A DNA stretch of 64,000 bases from Nitrobacter winogradskyi Nb-255 (GTDB lineage: Bacteria; Pseudomonadota; Alphaproteobacteria; Rhizobiales; Xanthobacteraceae): assembly GCF_000012725.1 (NCBI RefSeq), contig NC_007406.1, forward strand, positions 2,384,001-2,448,000, read 5' to 3'. Of this stretch, positions 37,244 through 46,468 are shown piece by piece. The notes under the pieces are model-generated. The model was not told the origin of the DNA. It saw only the letters and a list, made by a program, of their open reading frames with translations, and made no database searches. Position 1 is the stretch's first letter. Each line of letters starts with the position of its first letter. A program made the position numbers and the translations under genes.

Positions 37244-37274
37244 CCTCTAGGAATATAGTCATACATCCTAGAGG
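37244..37274. promoter_or_regulatory. 9-bp inverted repeat over the translation start region
   Basis: CCTCTAGGA (37244-37252) and TCCTAGAGG (37266-37274) are perfect arms with a 13-bp spacer. The left arm covers the Shine-Dalgarno sequence of the DnaA-domain/DUF6456 gene. It could be an operator or an RNA hairpin that hides the ribosome site. Confidence 0.55.
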
Positions 37275-37380
37275 CTAATACCGCTCCGGGGATAGCATTT
37301 TCATCAAAATTTGACAGTCGAATGCCGCGCCGGGTGATGGTTTCGGATAATAATCCTAACGTTCGGTAGTCAGCGACCCC

Positions 37381-37794
37381 TTATTTTCGGCGTCGGCGCT
37401 GCTGACCGAGGCCCATGTTCTTGGCCAGCTGCGATCGCGTGACCGCGTAGTTGGGAGCCACCATCGGATAGTCCGCGGGGAGTTTCCATTTGTCCCGATA
37501 CTGCTCCGGACTCATGTTGTACTGCGTACGCAGATGGCGCTTGAGCGACTTGAAACGTTTCCCGTCCTCCAGACAGATCAGGTAGTCAGCGGTCATCGAC
37601 TTCCTGACCGGCACGGCCGGCTTGGCCGGTTCCGCCGGCAGCTCGCCGCGGCCGGAAGACACGCGCGTCAGCGCCGCATGCACCTGGTTGATAAGGGCGG
37701 GAATTTCCGAGGCGGGCGTCGTGTTGTTGCTGAGGTAGGCGGACACGATCTCCGCCGTGAGGTCCAGAAAACTTTTACTGGCTGAATCACTCAT
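37381..37794 (-). CDS. mucR: MucR family transcriptional regulator
   Basis: This 137-residue regulator has the Ros/MucR zinc-finger region: YLICLEDGKRFKSLKRHLRTQYNMSPEQYRDKWKLPADYPMVAPNYAVTRSQLAKNMGLG. The N-terminal half starts LDLTAEIVSAYLSNN, typical for the family. MucR proteins bind AT-rich DNA and control exopolysaccharide, motility and cell-cycle genes. The ORF has 12 extra codons upstream, and the Met before SDSAS is the usual start. It lies between two other minus-strand genes that seem separately transcribed. Confidence 0.9.
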   Translation of the reverse strand: MSDSASKSFLDLTAEIVSAYLSNNTTPASEIPALINQVHAALTRVSSGRGELPAEPAKPAVPVRKSMTADYLICLEDGKRFKSLKRHLRTQYNMSPEQYRDKWKLPADYPMVAPNYAVTRSQLAKNMGLGQQRRRRK

Positions 37795-37928
37795 GATTTC
37801 AATTTTCCGGATCGCGAAGCATCGATACACTCCGAATGCGATCAGAATCGGCCTTTACGCAACCTGTATGATATGAGCGGATTGCTGCGGGCATGACAAG
37901 AACGGCGCGGACACACACAGAGTTTTAT

Positions 37929-38753
37929 TTAAGAGGATCGGCGGGAACCTTGATCGAGATGCGCGCGCAATTGATCGATCGACGCAAACCGCACCTCTCC
38001 TTCCGGGAGTTGGGCATCGATCGCGCCATCGGAATAAAGCGAATAAGCCATTCCGTTGACAACACCGGATCTGAGCACAGTGGCCGGGGAAGCGTTGCGA
38101 TCCGAAGCGTCCGCCGGTTGATCGCCTCTTGAGGCCGGCTTGGGCGTTTCAGGATCCGGAGCGTGGACCGCGGGAGCGGACAGGCCGAACCGTTCCGCGC
38201 GCCCCTGCTCGCGCTCCCTGACCGTGGATGCGAACAGAAGATTGCGCCGTGGCTTCGGCTGCGACGGCTGGTCGGAGGATGCCGGGAATTCAGCATCCGG
38301 GACGGAAGCAACTGTCGCGCGATCGCGGTCGGCGGGCACGTGATCGCGCTCGGGCGCTTGCCCCTGCCGGCGTTGCGACAGCACGGAGGGGGCTGAGCGC
38401 AGATCACTTCTCGGATCTGGCGCGATCCGATCGCCGTCCGCCAGTGGTGGCGGACTATCCGCGACAGGCCGGCCCGGCGGAATCGGCACGCGGACATCAC
38501 CTGCATGGACGCCACTATGGTTAGCAACCGCTCCGGAGCCGAACCGGTCTCCTGAGTTGAGATGGTCCGCGACCTTTTGCAATTCACGGACGACGACCGA
38601 CAGGCTGACCATTATCAGACCGGTACAGGACACGACCGCGCCCGATACGATCATGGTATCGCCGAAGCTGAACTCCTTGATGGGAATTCCGAAGGCGACC
38701 GTCACCAGACCGGTCACGAACACACCGAACCCGGCGATCGAAAGTACGCTCAT
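37929..38753 (-). CDS. Membrane-anchored protein of unknown function
   Basis: This 274-residue protein has two N-terminal membrane helices (about residues 5-25 and 33-55). A long low-complexity Pro/Arg/Asp linker follows, then a short conserved C-terminal domain, VVNGMAYSLYSDGAIDAQLPEGEVRFASIDQLRAHL. I recall this C-terminal block in other Bradyrhizobiaceae but know no function. The overlapping minus-strand frame at 37925-38587 is a shadow. Location is probably inner membrane with a cytosolic tail. Confidence 0.65.
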   Translation of the reverse strand: MSVLSIAGFGVFVTGLVTVAFGIPIKEFSFGDTMIVSGAVVSCTGLIMVSLSVVVRELQKVADHLNSGDRFGSGAVANHSGVHAGDVRVPIPPGRPVADSPPPLADGDRIAPDPRSDLRSAPSVLSQRRQGQAPERDHVPADRDRATVASVPDAEFPASSDQPSQPKPRRNLLFASTVREREQGRAERFGLSAPAVHAPDPETPKPASRGDQPADASDRNASPATVLRSGVVNGMAYSLYSDGAIDAQLPEGEVRFASIDQLRAHLDQGSRRSS

Positions 38754-38900
38754 CGAGAAGCTCCCCCGTGACGAGCGCGCCTGACCGCCATGCCATCCGC
38801 CCCGCCGCCTGCCGATCCAGCCGCCATTATCGGCGACACGATGGCGATGGAGTTAACCGCGAGCGGCGAAAATGGTTCAATTCAGCGGCACCGAAACTGA

Positions 38901-38999
38901 AACATTTTCCGGCGAAGCGGCGTGACCTGTCCTCGTGAAAAAAACGCGTCAAGACATAGAGTCCTTTCACCGTTTCCCATGAAGAAGTGAAAGACTCCA
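38901..38999 (+). repeat. Double-hairpin repeat, divergent copy
   Basis: The 5' module is degraded (ATTTTCCGGCGAAGCGG...AAAACGCGTC). The 3' hairpin is of the GAGTCCTTTCAC...GTGAAAGACTC type. The 38754-39082 interval holds nothing else I can support. Confidence 0.8.
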
Positions 39000-39082
39000 G
39001 CGGCGATTTGATGTAGGCTCAGCTATCATCCCTCTGCACGTCGACTCCAGCGCCGCCCAATTCCGGGCGGCGTTGTCACATA

Positions 39083-39152
39083 CAGATAGCTTCAGCCAGA
39101 TAGCTTCAGCCAGATAGCTTCAGCCAGATAGCTTCAGCCAGATGGCTTCAGC
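39083..39152 (+). repeat. 14-bp tandem repeat, five copies
   Basis: The unit CAGATAGCTTCAGC is repeated five times end to end. The first four copies are identical and the last has one change (GATGGC). The last copy overlaps the stop codon and extreme 3' end of the M20 dipeptidase gene. Confidence 0.95.
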
Positions 39153-40554
39153 GCGGCGCCTCGGCCAGCGCCGCGAGAATCCGGGCCCATGACCGGATTC
39201 CCTTATGAAAGCTTTTCAGGTCGTACTTCTCGTTGGGCGAATGGATGTTGTCGTCTTCGAGACCGAAGCCGACCATCACGGTGTCGAGCCCCAACGACGT
39301 CTTGAAATCGGCAACGATCGGAATCGACGCGCCGCAGCCGATCAACAGCGCTTCCTTATTCCATTCCTCGGTCAATGCCTGCTTCGCCGCCGCCAGCGGC
39401 TTCATATTCCAGTCGAGCGCAATCGCGGGCGCGCCGGCGTGATCGAGAAACGCGACGGAGCAGTCGGCCGGCACCCGCTCCTTCACGAAAGCACGGAAGG
39501 CGTCACGTATCCTGCCGGGCTGCTGGCCCTCGACGAGGCGGAACGACACTTTCGCCGACGCCTGCGCGGGAATGACCGTCTTGGAGCCCTCTCCCGTGTA
39601 GCCACCGACAATTCCGTTGATGTCGCAGGTCGGCCGCGACAATAGCTGCTCGATCAGCAGACGGTCCTTTTCACCGGCAGGGATCGAAAGCCCGATCGGC
39701 TTCAGAAATCGATCCGGCGTCAGATCGAGTTCAGCCCATTGAGCGCGAATCTGGGGCGGCAAGTCCTTCACGTCATCATAGAAACCGCGAATAGCGATGC
39801 GGCCGTCATCATCATGAAGATCGCCAAGGATTCGGGTCAGGATCCTGATCGGGTTCTGAGCGCCACCGCCGAAAAGGCCGGAATGCAGGTCGCGGTTCGC
39901 GGCCTTGATGATCACCTCCTCATAGACCAGACCGCGCAGCGAGGTGGTGATCGCCGGCGTGTCGGGATCCCACATGCCGGTGTCGCACACCAAGGCGAAA
40001 TCCGCGGCGAGATCCTTCTTGTTCTGTTCGAGGAAAGGCACGAAGTTTTTCGAGCCCACCTCTTCCTCGCCCTCGATCAGGATCGTCACGTCGAGCGGCA
40101 GTGAGCCGGTCACCGACAACCAGGCGCGGCAGGCCTCGACGAACGTCATCAACTGGCCCTTGTCGTCTTCCGCGCCGCGCGCCACGATGATCTTGCGCCC
40201 GTCCGCATGGTTGGTGACCACCGGGTCGAACGGCGTGCGATGCCACAGATCCAGCGGGTCGACCGGCTGAACATCGTAGTGGCCATAGAACAGGACATGC
40301 GGCCTTGTCCCGGTGTTGCCGTTGCTTTTGGCGACGATCGCGGGATGACCCGCGGTCGGGCGAACCTCGGAAGCGAAATTCAGTGTCGCGATATCGGCCG
40401 CGAGATGATCGGCGGCCGCCTTGCAATCATCAACAAATGCCGGATCGGCCGAGATCGATTTGATGCGCAACAGCGCGAACAGCCGCTCCAGGCTGTTGTC
40501 GAAATCGGCATCGATGTGGTCGAGGACGGTTTGCAGTTGCGACGTGCCGGACAT
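39148..40554 (-). CDS. M20 family metallo-dipeptidase
   Basis: This 468-residue protein has M20 zinc-site motifs: VLFYGHYDVQPVDP, ARGAEDDKGQ, ILIEGEEEVGS and VCDTGMWDPDTPAI. A lid domain with NRDLHSGLFGG and a final GFGLEDDNIHSPNEKYDLKSF with the last metal His are also visible. It removes residues from small peptides in the cytosol. I set the start at the Met following GAGGGGAAACAG; a frame-open Met ten codons earlier is less likely. Its stop lies in the last copy of a 14-bp tandem repeat. Confidence 0.92.
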   Translation of the reverse strand: MSGTSQLQTVLDHIDADFDNSLERLFALLRIKSISADPAFVDDCKAAADHLAADIATLNFASEVRPTAGHPAIVAKSNGNTGTRPHVLFYGHYDVQPVDPLDLWHRTPFDPVVTNHADGRKIIVARGAEDDKGQLMTFVEACRAWLSVTGSLPLDVTILIEGEEEVGSKNFVPFLEQNKKDLAADFALVCDTGMWDPDTPAITTSLRGLVYEEVIIKAANRDLHSGLFGGGAQNPIRILTRILGDLHDDDGRIAIRGFYDDVKDLPPQIRAQWAELDLTPDRFLKPIGLSIPAGEKDRLLIEQLLSRPTCDINGIVGGYTGEGSKTVIPAQASAKVSFRLVEGQQPGRIRDAFRAFVKERVPADCSVAFLDHAGAPAIALDWNMKPLAAAKQALTEEWNKEALLIGCGASIPIVADFKTSLGLDTVMVGFGLEDDNIHSPNEKYDLKSFHKGIRSWARILAALAEAPR

Positions 40555-40588
40555 TCTGTTTCCCCTCGAATTGCGGTCGGACAATCTT

Positions 40589-41905
40589 TCAGATTCGCGG
40601 TTGCGCGGTCGAATGCGGATCGCGCGCCGGCGGCGGATTAAGGATATGCCAGGCCAGTGCCGCCACCATCACGAAAGTCGCCGCGATGTTGTTTCCGGCG
40701 GCCTGAAGAATCTTCGGAAATACCGGCAGCGACAGCGCCATCAGCGCAAACGATGCGCCGAGCGCCAGACGCGAGATCGCCCGCGCCTTGGGCCGGCCAT
40801 CGAGCGCGGCGCGATGAAACAGAACCGTGATCGGAAAGAACAGCCACACAAAGTAATATTGACGCGCCAGCGGCGAAGCGAGCGTCATCAGGCAGAACAG
40901 AATCCCGACCTCCTCGGCGATCGATCTCTGCGTCATGTTCGCCCGCGCCGGAATAATGGCGATGAAGCCCAGCCCTATCGCGGCGAAGACAGCCAGCACG
41001 ATCCAGTTCGCCGTCCTGTAATCGACATTGGCGACGTTCATGTATTGCGCCGGCTTGGCGGGATCGATCTGGTTATAATTGACCGGACGTACCAGCCGAT
41101 GCGTGACCGCGATGATGGACTGATTGACCCAGGACCAGTTCTGGGCGTCACGCTGCCCGAACCCGTGCTCCGAGTTCGATCCGATCATTCCACGATACCA
41201 TGTGGTCAGTTCCGAGACGTTGCGGTCGAAGCCGCGGATCGGAGCCGGCGCCAGAAACAGCAAAACGCCCAGGAACGCGACCATGCTTATCGCGCTTGTC
41301 CAATGGCGGCGCCAAAGCAGATACGGCAGCACGGCGACGGGAAAGACCTTGATGGCCGCCGCGAGCGCGAACATGCCTCCCGACAGCCACCCGCGCCCCC
41401 GCCACAGGCACCAGAAGCCGAACAGCATCATCGCGAGCAGAACGAGGTTGGGCTGCCCGAGATCAAACATATCAAAAACAAACGGAATCGTCACAAGGCC
41501 CGGCAGGGCTTCGAGCCAGGGGTCAGGAGTCTTGCCCGACCCTGTCATGGCGTTGGAGAGCTGCGCCGTCATCCACCATGCGGCGGCATTGAGCAAGCAC
41601 AGGCCGAGATAAAGCGGGAGCTTTCCGAAGGCGCTCGGCAGGGCGAGCAGAATGGCCGATAGCGGCGGATAAAGGAATGCGAAGCCATCGTTCGGCCCGT
41701 GCGGATACAGATCGCCGCCGTGCAGGATCTGCTGCCCCGCCCAGTACCACAGCGGATAATCCTTCGTCTTGCCGTGGCCCCAGATCTCCGGGACAAGAAC
41801 GTCGGCGGTCAGCAGGATGCAGGCCACGAGAAACAGGACATCCAGCGGGCGCCGGAACGACGGCCATCTCAGCACGGGCATTTTTCCGTTGTCACGCGGC
41901 GGCAT
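40589..41905 (-). CDS. GT87-type membrane glycosyltransferase
   Basis: This 438-residue protein has about ten membrane helices and the DUF2029/GT87 pattern: KDYPLWYWAGQQILHGGDLYPHG, FLYPPLSAILLALPSAF, and IKVFPVAVLPYLLWRR. These enzymes use polyprenyl-phosphate sugars, for example mannosyl donors, at the membrane outer face. Acceptor is unknown. It lies 34 bp upstream of the dipeptidase, but the link may be only positional. The ATG at 41905 was preferred to a TTG at 41947. Confidence 0.85.
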   Translation of the reverse strand: MPPRDNGKMPVLRWPSFRRPLDVLFLVACILLTADVLVPEIWGHGKTKDYPLWYWAGQQILHGGDLYPHGPNDGFAFLYPPLSAILLALPSAFGKLPLYLGLCLLNAAAWWMTAQLSNAMTGSGKTPDPWLEALPGLVTIPFVFDMFDLGQPNLVLLAMMLFGFWCLWRGRGWLSGGMFALAAAIKVFPVAVLPYLLWRRHWTSAISMVAFLGVLLFLAPAPIRGFDRNVSELTTWYRGMIGSNSEHGFGQRDAQNWSWVNQSIIAVTHRLVRPVNYNQIDPAKPAQYMNVANVDYRTANWIVLAVFAAIGLGFIAIIPARANMTQRSIAEEVGILFCLMTLASPLARQYYFVWLFFPITVLFHRAALDGRPKARAISRLALGASFALMALSLPVFPKILQAAGNNIAATFVMVAALAWHILNPPPARDPHSTAQPRI

Positions 41906-42010
41906 CGTCCGCGCGCTCTGCGTTATCAGATGCGCTCCCGGCTGCAAACCGTCTCGCTTATCCGCGCCACGCCGCAGCCATGCGGCGGAGGCCCGTAACC
42001 GCCCGCGCGC

Positions 42011-43576
42011 TCACCGCCGCAGCAGCCCTCCGAGCGCGCCGCGCACCAGCGCGCGACCGACCGAACTGCCGACCGAACCGCCGACCGACTTGCCGAGATC
42101 GGCGACGATGCCTCCGACCACCTTGTTGGTGACGGAACGCGTGACGTTGCGCGCGATCACCTGCCCGGCCGACAATCTGCCGCGAGGGGTGTTGGTACCG
42201 AATATGCTGCCGACGATCGATCCTATCTGACCAAGAACGCCGCCGTTCGATCCATCAGCCGCCGCCGCGGTATCCTCGACTCGCTTCTGGAGCAGTTCGT
42301 ATGCCGATTCGGAATCGATCGCGGTGTCGTACTTTCCCTTCACCGGGCTGCCGGCAATGAGCGCCTTGCGTTCCTCGGGAGAGATCGGGCCGATCCGGGC
42401 GGACGGAGGCCGCACCATCACACGCTCGACCACGGCCGGCGTTCCGTTGCCTTCGAGGCACGATACCAGAGCCTCGCCCTTGCCGAGTTCGGTGATGACC
42501 CGCGCCGTGTCCAGCTTCGGATTTGGCCGGAACGTCTGCGCCGCCGCTGCGACGGCCTTCTGGTCGCGGGGCGTGAATGCGCGCAACGCATGCTGAACCC
42601 GGTTGCCGAGCTGAGCGAGCACCTTGTCCGGAACGTCGATCGGATTCTGGGTAACAAAATAAACTCCGACGCCCTTGGAGCGGATCAGCCGCACCACCTG
42701 CTCGATCTTGTCCATCAACGCCTTGGGCGCGTCGTTGAACAGAAGGTGCGCCTCGTCGAAGAAGAACACGAGCTTCGGTTTCGGCGGATCGCCGACCTCC
42801 GGCAGGCGTTCGAACAGTTCCGACAACATCCACAGCAGGAACGTCGCATAAAGCCGCGGGTTTTGCATCAGCTTGTCGGCGGCCAGAATGTTGATCATGC
42901 CGCGGCCGTCGCGATCGGTGCGCATGAAATCATTCAGATCCAGCGCCGGCTCACCGAAAAACCTGTCGCCGCCCTGATGTTCGAGCACCAGAAGCCGACG
43001 CTGAATGGCTCCCACGCTTTGCCTGGACACATTGCCGTACTGCGTCGTCAGTTCCGCCGCACGTTCGGCGATGAAGGACAGGATGGCGCGAAGATCCTTC
43101 ATGTCGAGCAGCATCAGTCCCTGCTCGTCCGCCACCCGAAAGGCGATGTTGAGCACGCCCTCCTGGGTCTCGTTCAAATCCATCATCCGGGACAACAGCA
43201 GCGGACCCATTTCCGACACGGTGGCGCGCACCGGATGTCCCTGCTCACCGAAAACATCCCAGAAAATTGTCGAGAACCGATCGGGCTGGAACTCAAGCCC
43301 CATCGTCCTGGCGCGGTCGAGTATGAAGTCCCTGGCTTCGCCCGGCTCTGAAATGCCGGACAGATCGCCTTTGATATCGGCAACGAAGACCGGCACGCCC
43401 GCGCGAGAAAATCCTTCCGCCATCACCTGAAGCGATACGGTTTTTCCTGTTCCGGTGGCACCGGTGACAAGACCGTGCCGATTGGCGAGGCCCAGCGTCA
43501 GCCACACCGGCTGCTCACCCTTGCCGATGAAGATGCCTTGATCGGTATCGCCGATCCCGGTCGCGGTCTTCGTCAT
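42011..43576 (-). CDS. HerA-like ATPase (DUF853)
   Basis: This 521-residue protein has Walker [19 protein letters not shown] near residue 40 and Walker [13 protein letters not shown]. An [12 protein letters not shown] segment and a C-terminal tail rich in Gly and Arg complete the DUF853 pattern. The family belongs to the HerA/FtsK-like ATPases. Whether it acts in DNA processing or as a membrane or signalling ATPase is not known. It is a single gene. Confidence 0.88.
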   Translation of the reverse strand: MTKTATGIGDTDQGIFIGKGEQPVWLTLGLANRHGLVTGATGTGKTVSLQVMAEGFSRAGVPVFVADIKGDLSGISEPGEARDFILDRARTMGLEFQPDRFSTIFWDVFGEQGHPVRATVSEMGPLLLSRMMDLNETQEGVLNIAFRVADEQGLMLLDMKDLRAILSFIAERAAELTTQYGNVSRQSVGAIQRRLLVLEHQGGDRFFGEPALDLNDFMRTDRDGRGMINILAADKLMQNPRLYATFLLWMLSELFERLPEVGDPPKPKLVFFFDEAHLLFNDAPKALMDKIEQVVRLIRSKGVGVYFVTQNPIDVPDKVLAQLGNRVQHALRAFTPRDQKAVAAAAQTFRPNPKLDTARVITELGKGEALVSCLEGNGTPAVVERVMVRPPSARIGPISPEERKALIAGSPVKGKYDTAIDSESAYELLQKRVEDTAAAADGSNGGVLGQIGSIVGSIFGTNTPRGRLSAGQVIARNVTRSVTNKVVGGIVADLGKSVGGSVGSSVGRALVRGALGGLLRR

Positions 43577-43905
43577 GAGCGCCTCTTCTCGTGATCCGTC
43601 GTCGAGCCCTTATTCTACTTCAAGTTCCGCGCCGATTGAAGCCGGCCGACCGCCGCGAGAGCGCTCGAAATCTTTCAGCCCGAGCTATCAGCGGATCAAC
43701 GTGCGGAATCATTCTAACAAGTGACAGACGATCGCGTCTTCGACGTGAACCAGGCACGCGAGTCTTGCATCTTGGCAACACTCGCGGTGCGATTGCATGT
43801 CAACAGCCGTTTGTCCTGTTTCCTGGCTTGTCTTTCGTATCTCGGGCGTATCATGATGAAAGCATAAATAACGAGCCGGCGAGCAACCGGCGGAGGCGGG
43901 GTACC
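43577..43905. other. Intergenic region without a supported gene
   Basis: This 329-bp stretch separates the divergent HerA-like ATPase and the small ORF before the DUF4332 gene. No clear repeat, hairpin or gene was recognised. Promoters for both sides probably lie here. Confidence 0.45.
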
Positions 43906-44160
43906 ATGAACGATCTGGTGGAGCGGCGTGCCGCGATAGCTGGCATCGCTGTCGCGCGAGCGGCCGTCGGTACGATTCCGGTCTTTCACAGCAAGGGAAG
44001 AGCGGCCGGCAGGGTTCAATCCAAGATTCAGTCCAGGATTGAAGCGATGTTCGGTGCGACAGCCGGTGCGGAGAACGCGATCGCGGCTTCCCGAAACCGG
44101 ATGGGACGTTCGACGTTCGCCGGCGTCCGAAAAACATCCCGGCATCTCCGAACGTCATGA
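43906..44160 (+). CDS. Small ORF upstream of DUF4332 gene, uncertain
   Basis: This 84-residue reading frame is preceded by GGAGGCGGGGTACC and ends in the ATGA overlap that starts the DUF4332 gene. Predicted protein is Ala/Arg-rich with a possible helix (VERRAAIAGIAVARAAVG) and no recognised domain. The good ribosome site and the 4-bp overlap are the only evidence that it is real. It may be a leader peptide that couples translation. Confidence 0.35.
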   Translation: MNDLVERRAAIAGIAVARAAVGTIPVFHSKGRAAGRVQSKIQSRIEAMFGATAGAENAIAASRNRMGRSTFAGVRKTSRHLRTS

Positions 44161-44564
44161 CATACTCGATCTCCAAGATCGAAGGGCTGAGCGCCTTCGA
44201 AGCCAAGAAGCTGAGGTCGATCGGCATTCGAACAACCGATGCTTACCTCGAAGCGGCGCGCACGTCGAAAGGCCGCAAGGCGCTCGCCGCCCGGACCGGC
44301 ATCAGCGAACAGCAACTGCTGGAGTGGGCCAACCTCGCCGACTACATGCGCATTCCCGGAATGGGCAACGGCAAGACCAAGCTGCTGCGCGCGGCCGGCG
44401 TCACCACGGTACGGGAGTTGACGCACCGGAACCCGGCTCGCCTGGCTCAGGCCATGAAAGACGCGAACGCCAAGCGCAAGCTTGTCAGCGCCCTTCCCTC
44501 GGAAAAGTCGATCGGCGATCTGATCGCGCAAGCGCGAAAGCTTCCGCTCAAGATCACCTATTGA
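44157..44564 (+). CDS. DUF4332 family helix-hairpin-helix protein
   Basis: This 135-residue protein is made of HhH-like repeats: IEGLSAFEAKKLRSIGIRTTDAYLEAA and IPGMGNGKTKLLRAAGVTTVRELT. It resembles DUF4332 and other small DNA-binding helix-hairpin-helix proteins. Function is unknown. Its start overlaps the stop of the small ORF upstream by 4 bp. It ends 84 bp before folP on the same strand. Confidence 0.8.
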   Translation: MTYSISKIEGLSAFEAKKLRSIGIRTTDAYLEAARTSKGRKALAARTGISEQQLLEWANLADYMRIPGMGNGKTKLLRAAGVTTVRELTHRNPARLAQAMKDANAKRKLVSALPSEKSIGDLIAQARKLPLKITY

Positions 44565-44647
44565 GCTTTCCATCGTTGCAAGCCGGGCTTCCCTGAACAA
44601 GCTTTTCGCGCCTTGACAGCCTGTCCGGGACCGCGCAAAGCCACCGC

Positions 44648-45526
44648 ATGACCTCGGCGGATTCCATGTCCAGAGCTGTGACGGATGATGCACGTCATCC
44701 CGCGCTTGAGGCGCTGCTGTCGCGCCCCTGCCCGGCGGTCATGGGGATCCTGAACATCACCCCCGACTCGTTCTCCGATGGCGGTCAGTTCATGACGCCC
44801 GACCGGGCCGTGGCGCAGGCGCGCCGCATGATCGCGGACGGGGCCGACATCATCGATATCGGCGCGGAGTCAACCCGCCCCTACGGAGCGCAGCCGATCT
44901 CGCGCGACGAGGAAATGCGGCGGCTGGAGCCGGTGCTCGCCGCGGTGGTCGCGCTTGGAATTTCCGTCTCCATCGACAGCATGAAGTCCCCGGTGGTGGA
45001 GTGGGCGCTCGGGAACGCGGCCGCGATCGCCAACGACGTGTGGGGATTGCAGCGCGATCCCGACATGGCCCGCGTCGTCGCCGCGCGCAACGCGCCCGTC
45101 GTCGTCATGCATAACCGGGACAAGCCCGATGGTACGCTCGACATCATGCGGGACATCACAGCGTTCTTCGAACGATCGCTGAAGATCGCGGCGCAAGCCG
45201 GCATACCCGCCAGCCGCATCATCCTTGATCCCGGTATCGGATTCGGCAAGACGCCGGAACAGAGCATGATCGCGCTGGCCCGGCTCGGCGAATTGCAGAC
45301 CTTCGGATTGCCGGTTCTCGTGGGCGCGTCCCGCAAGCGCTTCATCAGCATGGTGACGCCATCAGAGCCGCAACAACGGCTCGGCGGCTCGCTCGCCGCG
45401 CATCTGATCGCGGCAAGAAGCGGCGCGCGCATCATCCGCACACACGATGTGGCCGAGACGGTGCAGGCGCTGCGGGTGGCGCACGCCATCGAGACCGCAA
45501 CACAGCCGGGATCTTTTGAACCATGA
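44648..45526 (+). CDS. folP: Dihydropteroate synthase
   Basis: This 292-residue TIM-barrel enzyme joins pterin pyrophosphate to p-aminobenzoate in folate synthesis and is the sulfonamide target. Motifs are MGILNITPDSFSDGGQF, DIGAESTRPYGAQ, ISVSIDSMK, ILDPGIGFGKTPEQS and VGASRKRFIS. It overlaps folB by 4 bp in a folP-folB-folK operon. Start is the first ATG; a Met six codons later is possible. Confidence 0.97.
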   Translation: MTSADSMSRAVTDDARHPALEALLSRPCPAVMGILNITPDSFSDGGQFMTPDRAVAQARRMIADGADIIDIGAESTRPYGAQPISRDEEMRRLEPVLAAVVALGISVSIDSMKSPVVEWALGNAAAIANDVWGLQRDPDMARVVAARNAPVVVMHNRDKPDGTLDIMRDITAFFERSLKIAAQAGIPASRIILDPGIGFGKTPEQSMIALARLGELQTFGLPVLVGASRKRFISMVTPSEPQQRLGGSLAAHLIAARSGARIIRTHDVAETVQALRVAHAIETATQPGSFEP

Positions 45527-45888
45527 CCGATACGATTTTTATCCGCGGCCTCGTGATTCACGCGCAGCACGGCGTCATGGCGCACGAGACCGAAGTCGGC
45601 CAGCGCTTCGTGATGGACATCGAACTGTCGACCGACCTGTCCGAATCCTCCCGCACCGATCGGCTCGCCGATACGGTATCGTATGCGGGCGTGGTGGCGA
45701 CGGCCAGCGCCGCTTTCAAGGACGCCAACTACAAGCTGCTCGAACGCGCCGCGGGAGCGGTCGCCGATGCGGTGCTGGCGGCTTATCCGCGCGTGAGGAC
45801 GATCACGATCACCGTGCACAAGCCGCACGCGCCGATCCCGGCGATCTTCGACGACGTCGGCATTTCACTTACCCGCGGCAGGGACTAG
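45523..45888 (+). CDS. folB: Dihydroneopterin aldolase
   Basis: This 121-residue enzyme makes 6-hydroxymethyl-dihydropterin from dihydroneopterin. It begins DTIFIRGLVIHAQHGVMAHE and has the FolB core, DTVSYAGVV and TVHKPHAPIPAIFDDVGI. Length matches the family. It is the middle gene of the folate operon, overlapping folP by 4 bp and 8 bp before folK. Confidence 0.95.
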   Translation: MTDTIFIRGLVIHAQHGVMAHETEVGQRFVMDIELSTDLSESSRTDRLADTVSYAGVVATASAAFKDANYKLLERAAGAVADAVLAAYPRVRTITITVHKPHAPIPAIFDDVGISLTRGRD

Positions 45889-45896
45889 CCTTCGCG

Positions 45897-46388
45897 ATGG
45901 CCAGCGTCCTGATCGCGCTCGGGGGTAACGTCGGAGACGTCAGGCAGACGTTCCGCAAGGCCATCGCCAACATCCGCGGCATGGCGCAGGCCGCGCTGCT
46001 CGCCCGTTCGTCCGACTACGCCACGCCGCCATGGGGCGAGGAGAAACAGGCTCGTTTCGTCAACGCCTGCATCGAGATCGACACCGGCCTCGACCCGCAC
46101 GCTTTGCTGTTCACGCTGCAAAAGATCGAGAAGAAATTCGGCCGCGACCGCGCCGCCGAACAACGCTGGGGACCGCGCACGCTGGACCTCGACCTGATCG
46201 CCTATGACGACGCCATTCTCGACAAGCCGGAACTGACGCTACCGCATCCGCGCCTGTTCGAGCGCGCCTTCGTTCTGGTTCCGCTTGCCGAAATCGCGCC
46301 GGACCGCATTATCGCAGGGCAAACACCGGCCAGGGCGCTGGCCGACATATCGACCGCAGGAATCGAGCGCCTCCCCGACCTTCCCTGA
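45897..46388 (+). CDS. folK: HPPK, 2-amino-4-hydroxy-6-hydroxymethyl-dihydropteridine pyrophosphokinase
   Basis: This 163-residue kinase activates hydroxymethyl-dihydropterin for FolP. Motifs are LIALGGNVGD at the start, ARFVNACIEIDTGLDP, and the signature RWGPRTLDLDLIAYDD. Final region LPHPRLFERAFVLVPLAEIAPD is standard. The ATG at 45897 lies just after the folB stop. A longer frame upstream is overlapped by folB and not used. Confidence 0.95.
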   Translation: MASVLIALGGNVGDVRQTFRKAIANIRGMAQAALLARSSDYATPPWGEEKQARFVNACIEIDTGLDPHALLFTLQKIEKKFGRDRAAEQRWGPRTLDLDLIAYDDAILDKPELTLPHPRLFERAFVLVPLAEIAPDRIIAGQTPARALADISTAGIERLPDLP

Positions 46389-46468
46389 TCGCGCGCAAAC
46401 GACCGTTTGGCTTGTCCGCCGCTGCGTGGCATTTTGAGAATCCGGATTCTGCCGGACACGAGCGAACA

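Noticed and set aside
39083..39152. CRISPR-like array
   Set aside because: The five units are contiguous with no spacers, so it is a simple tandem repeat.
43709..44227. Minus-strand frames overlapping the DUF4332 leader
   Set aside because: No domain, opposite to the better supported frame and lacking a ribosome site.
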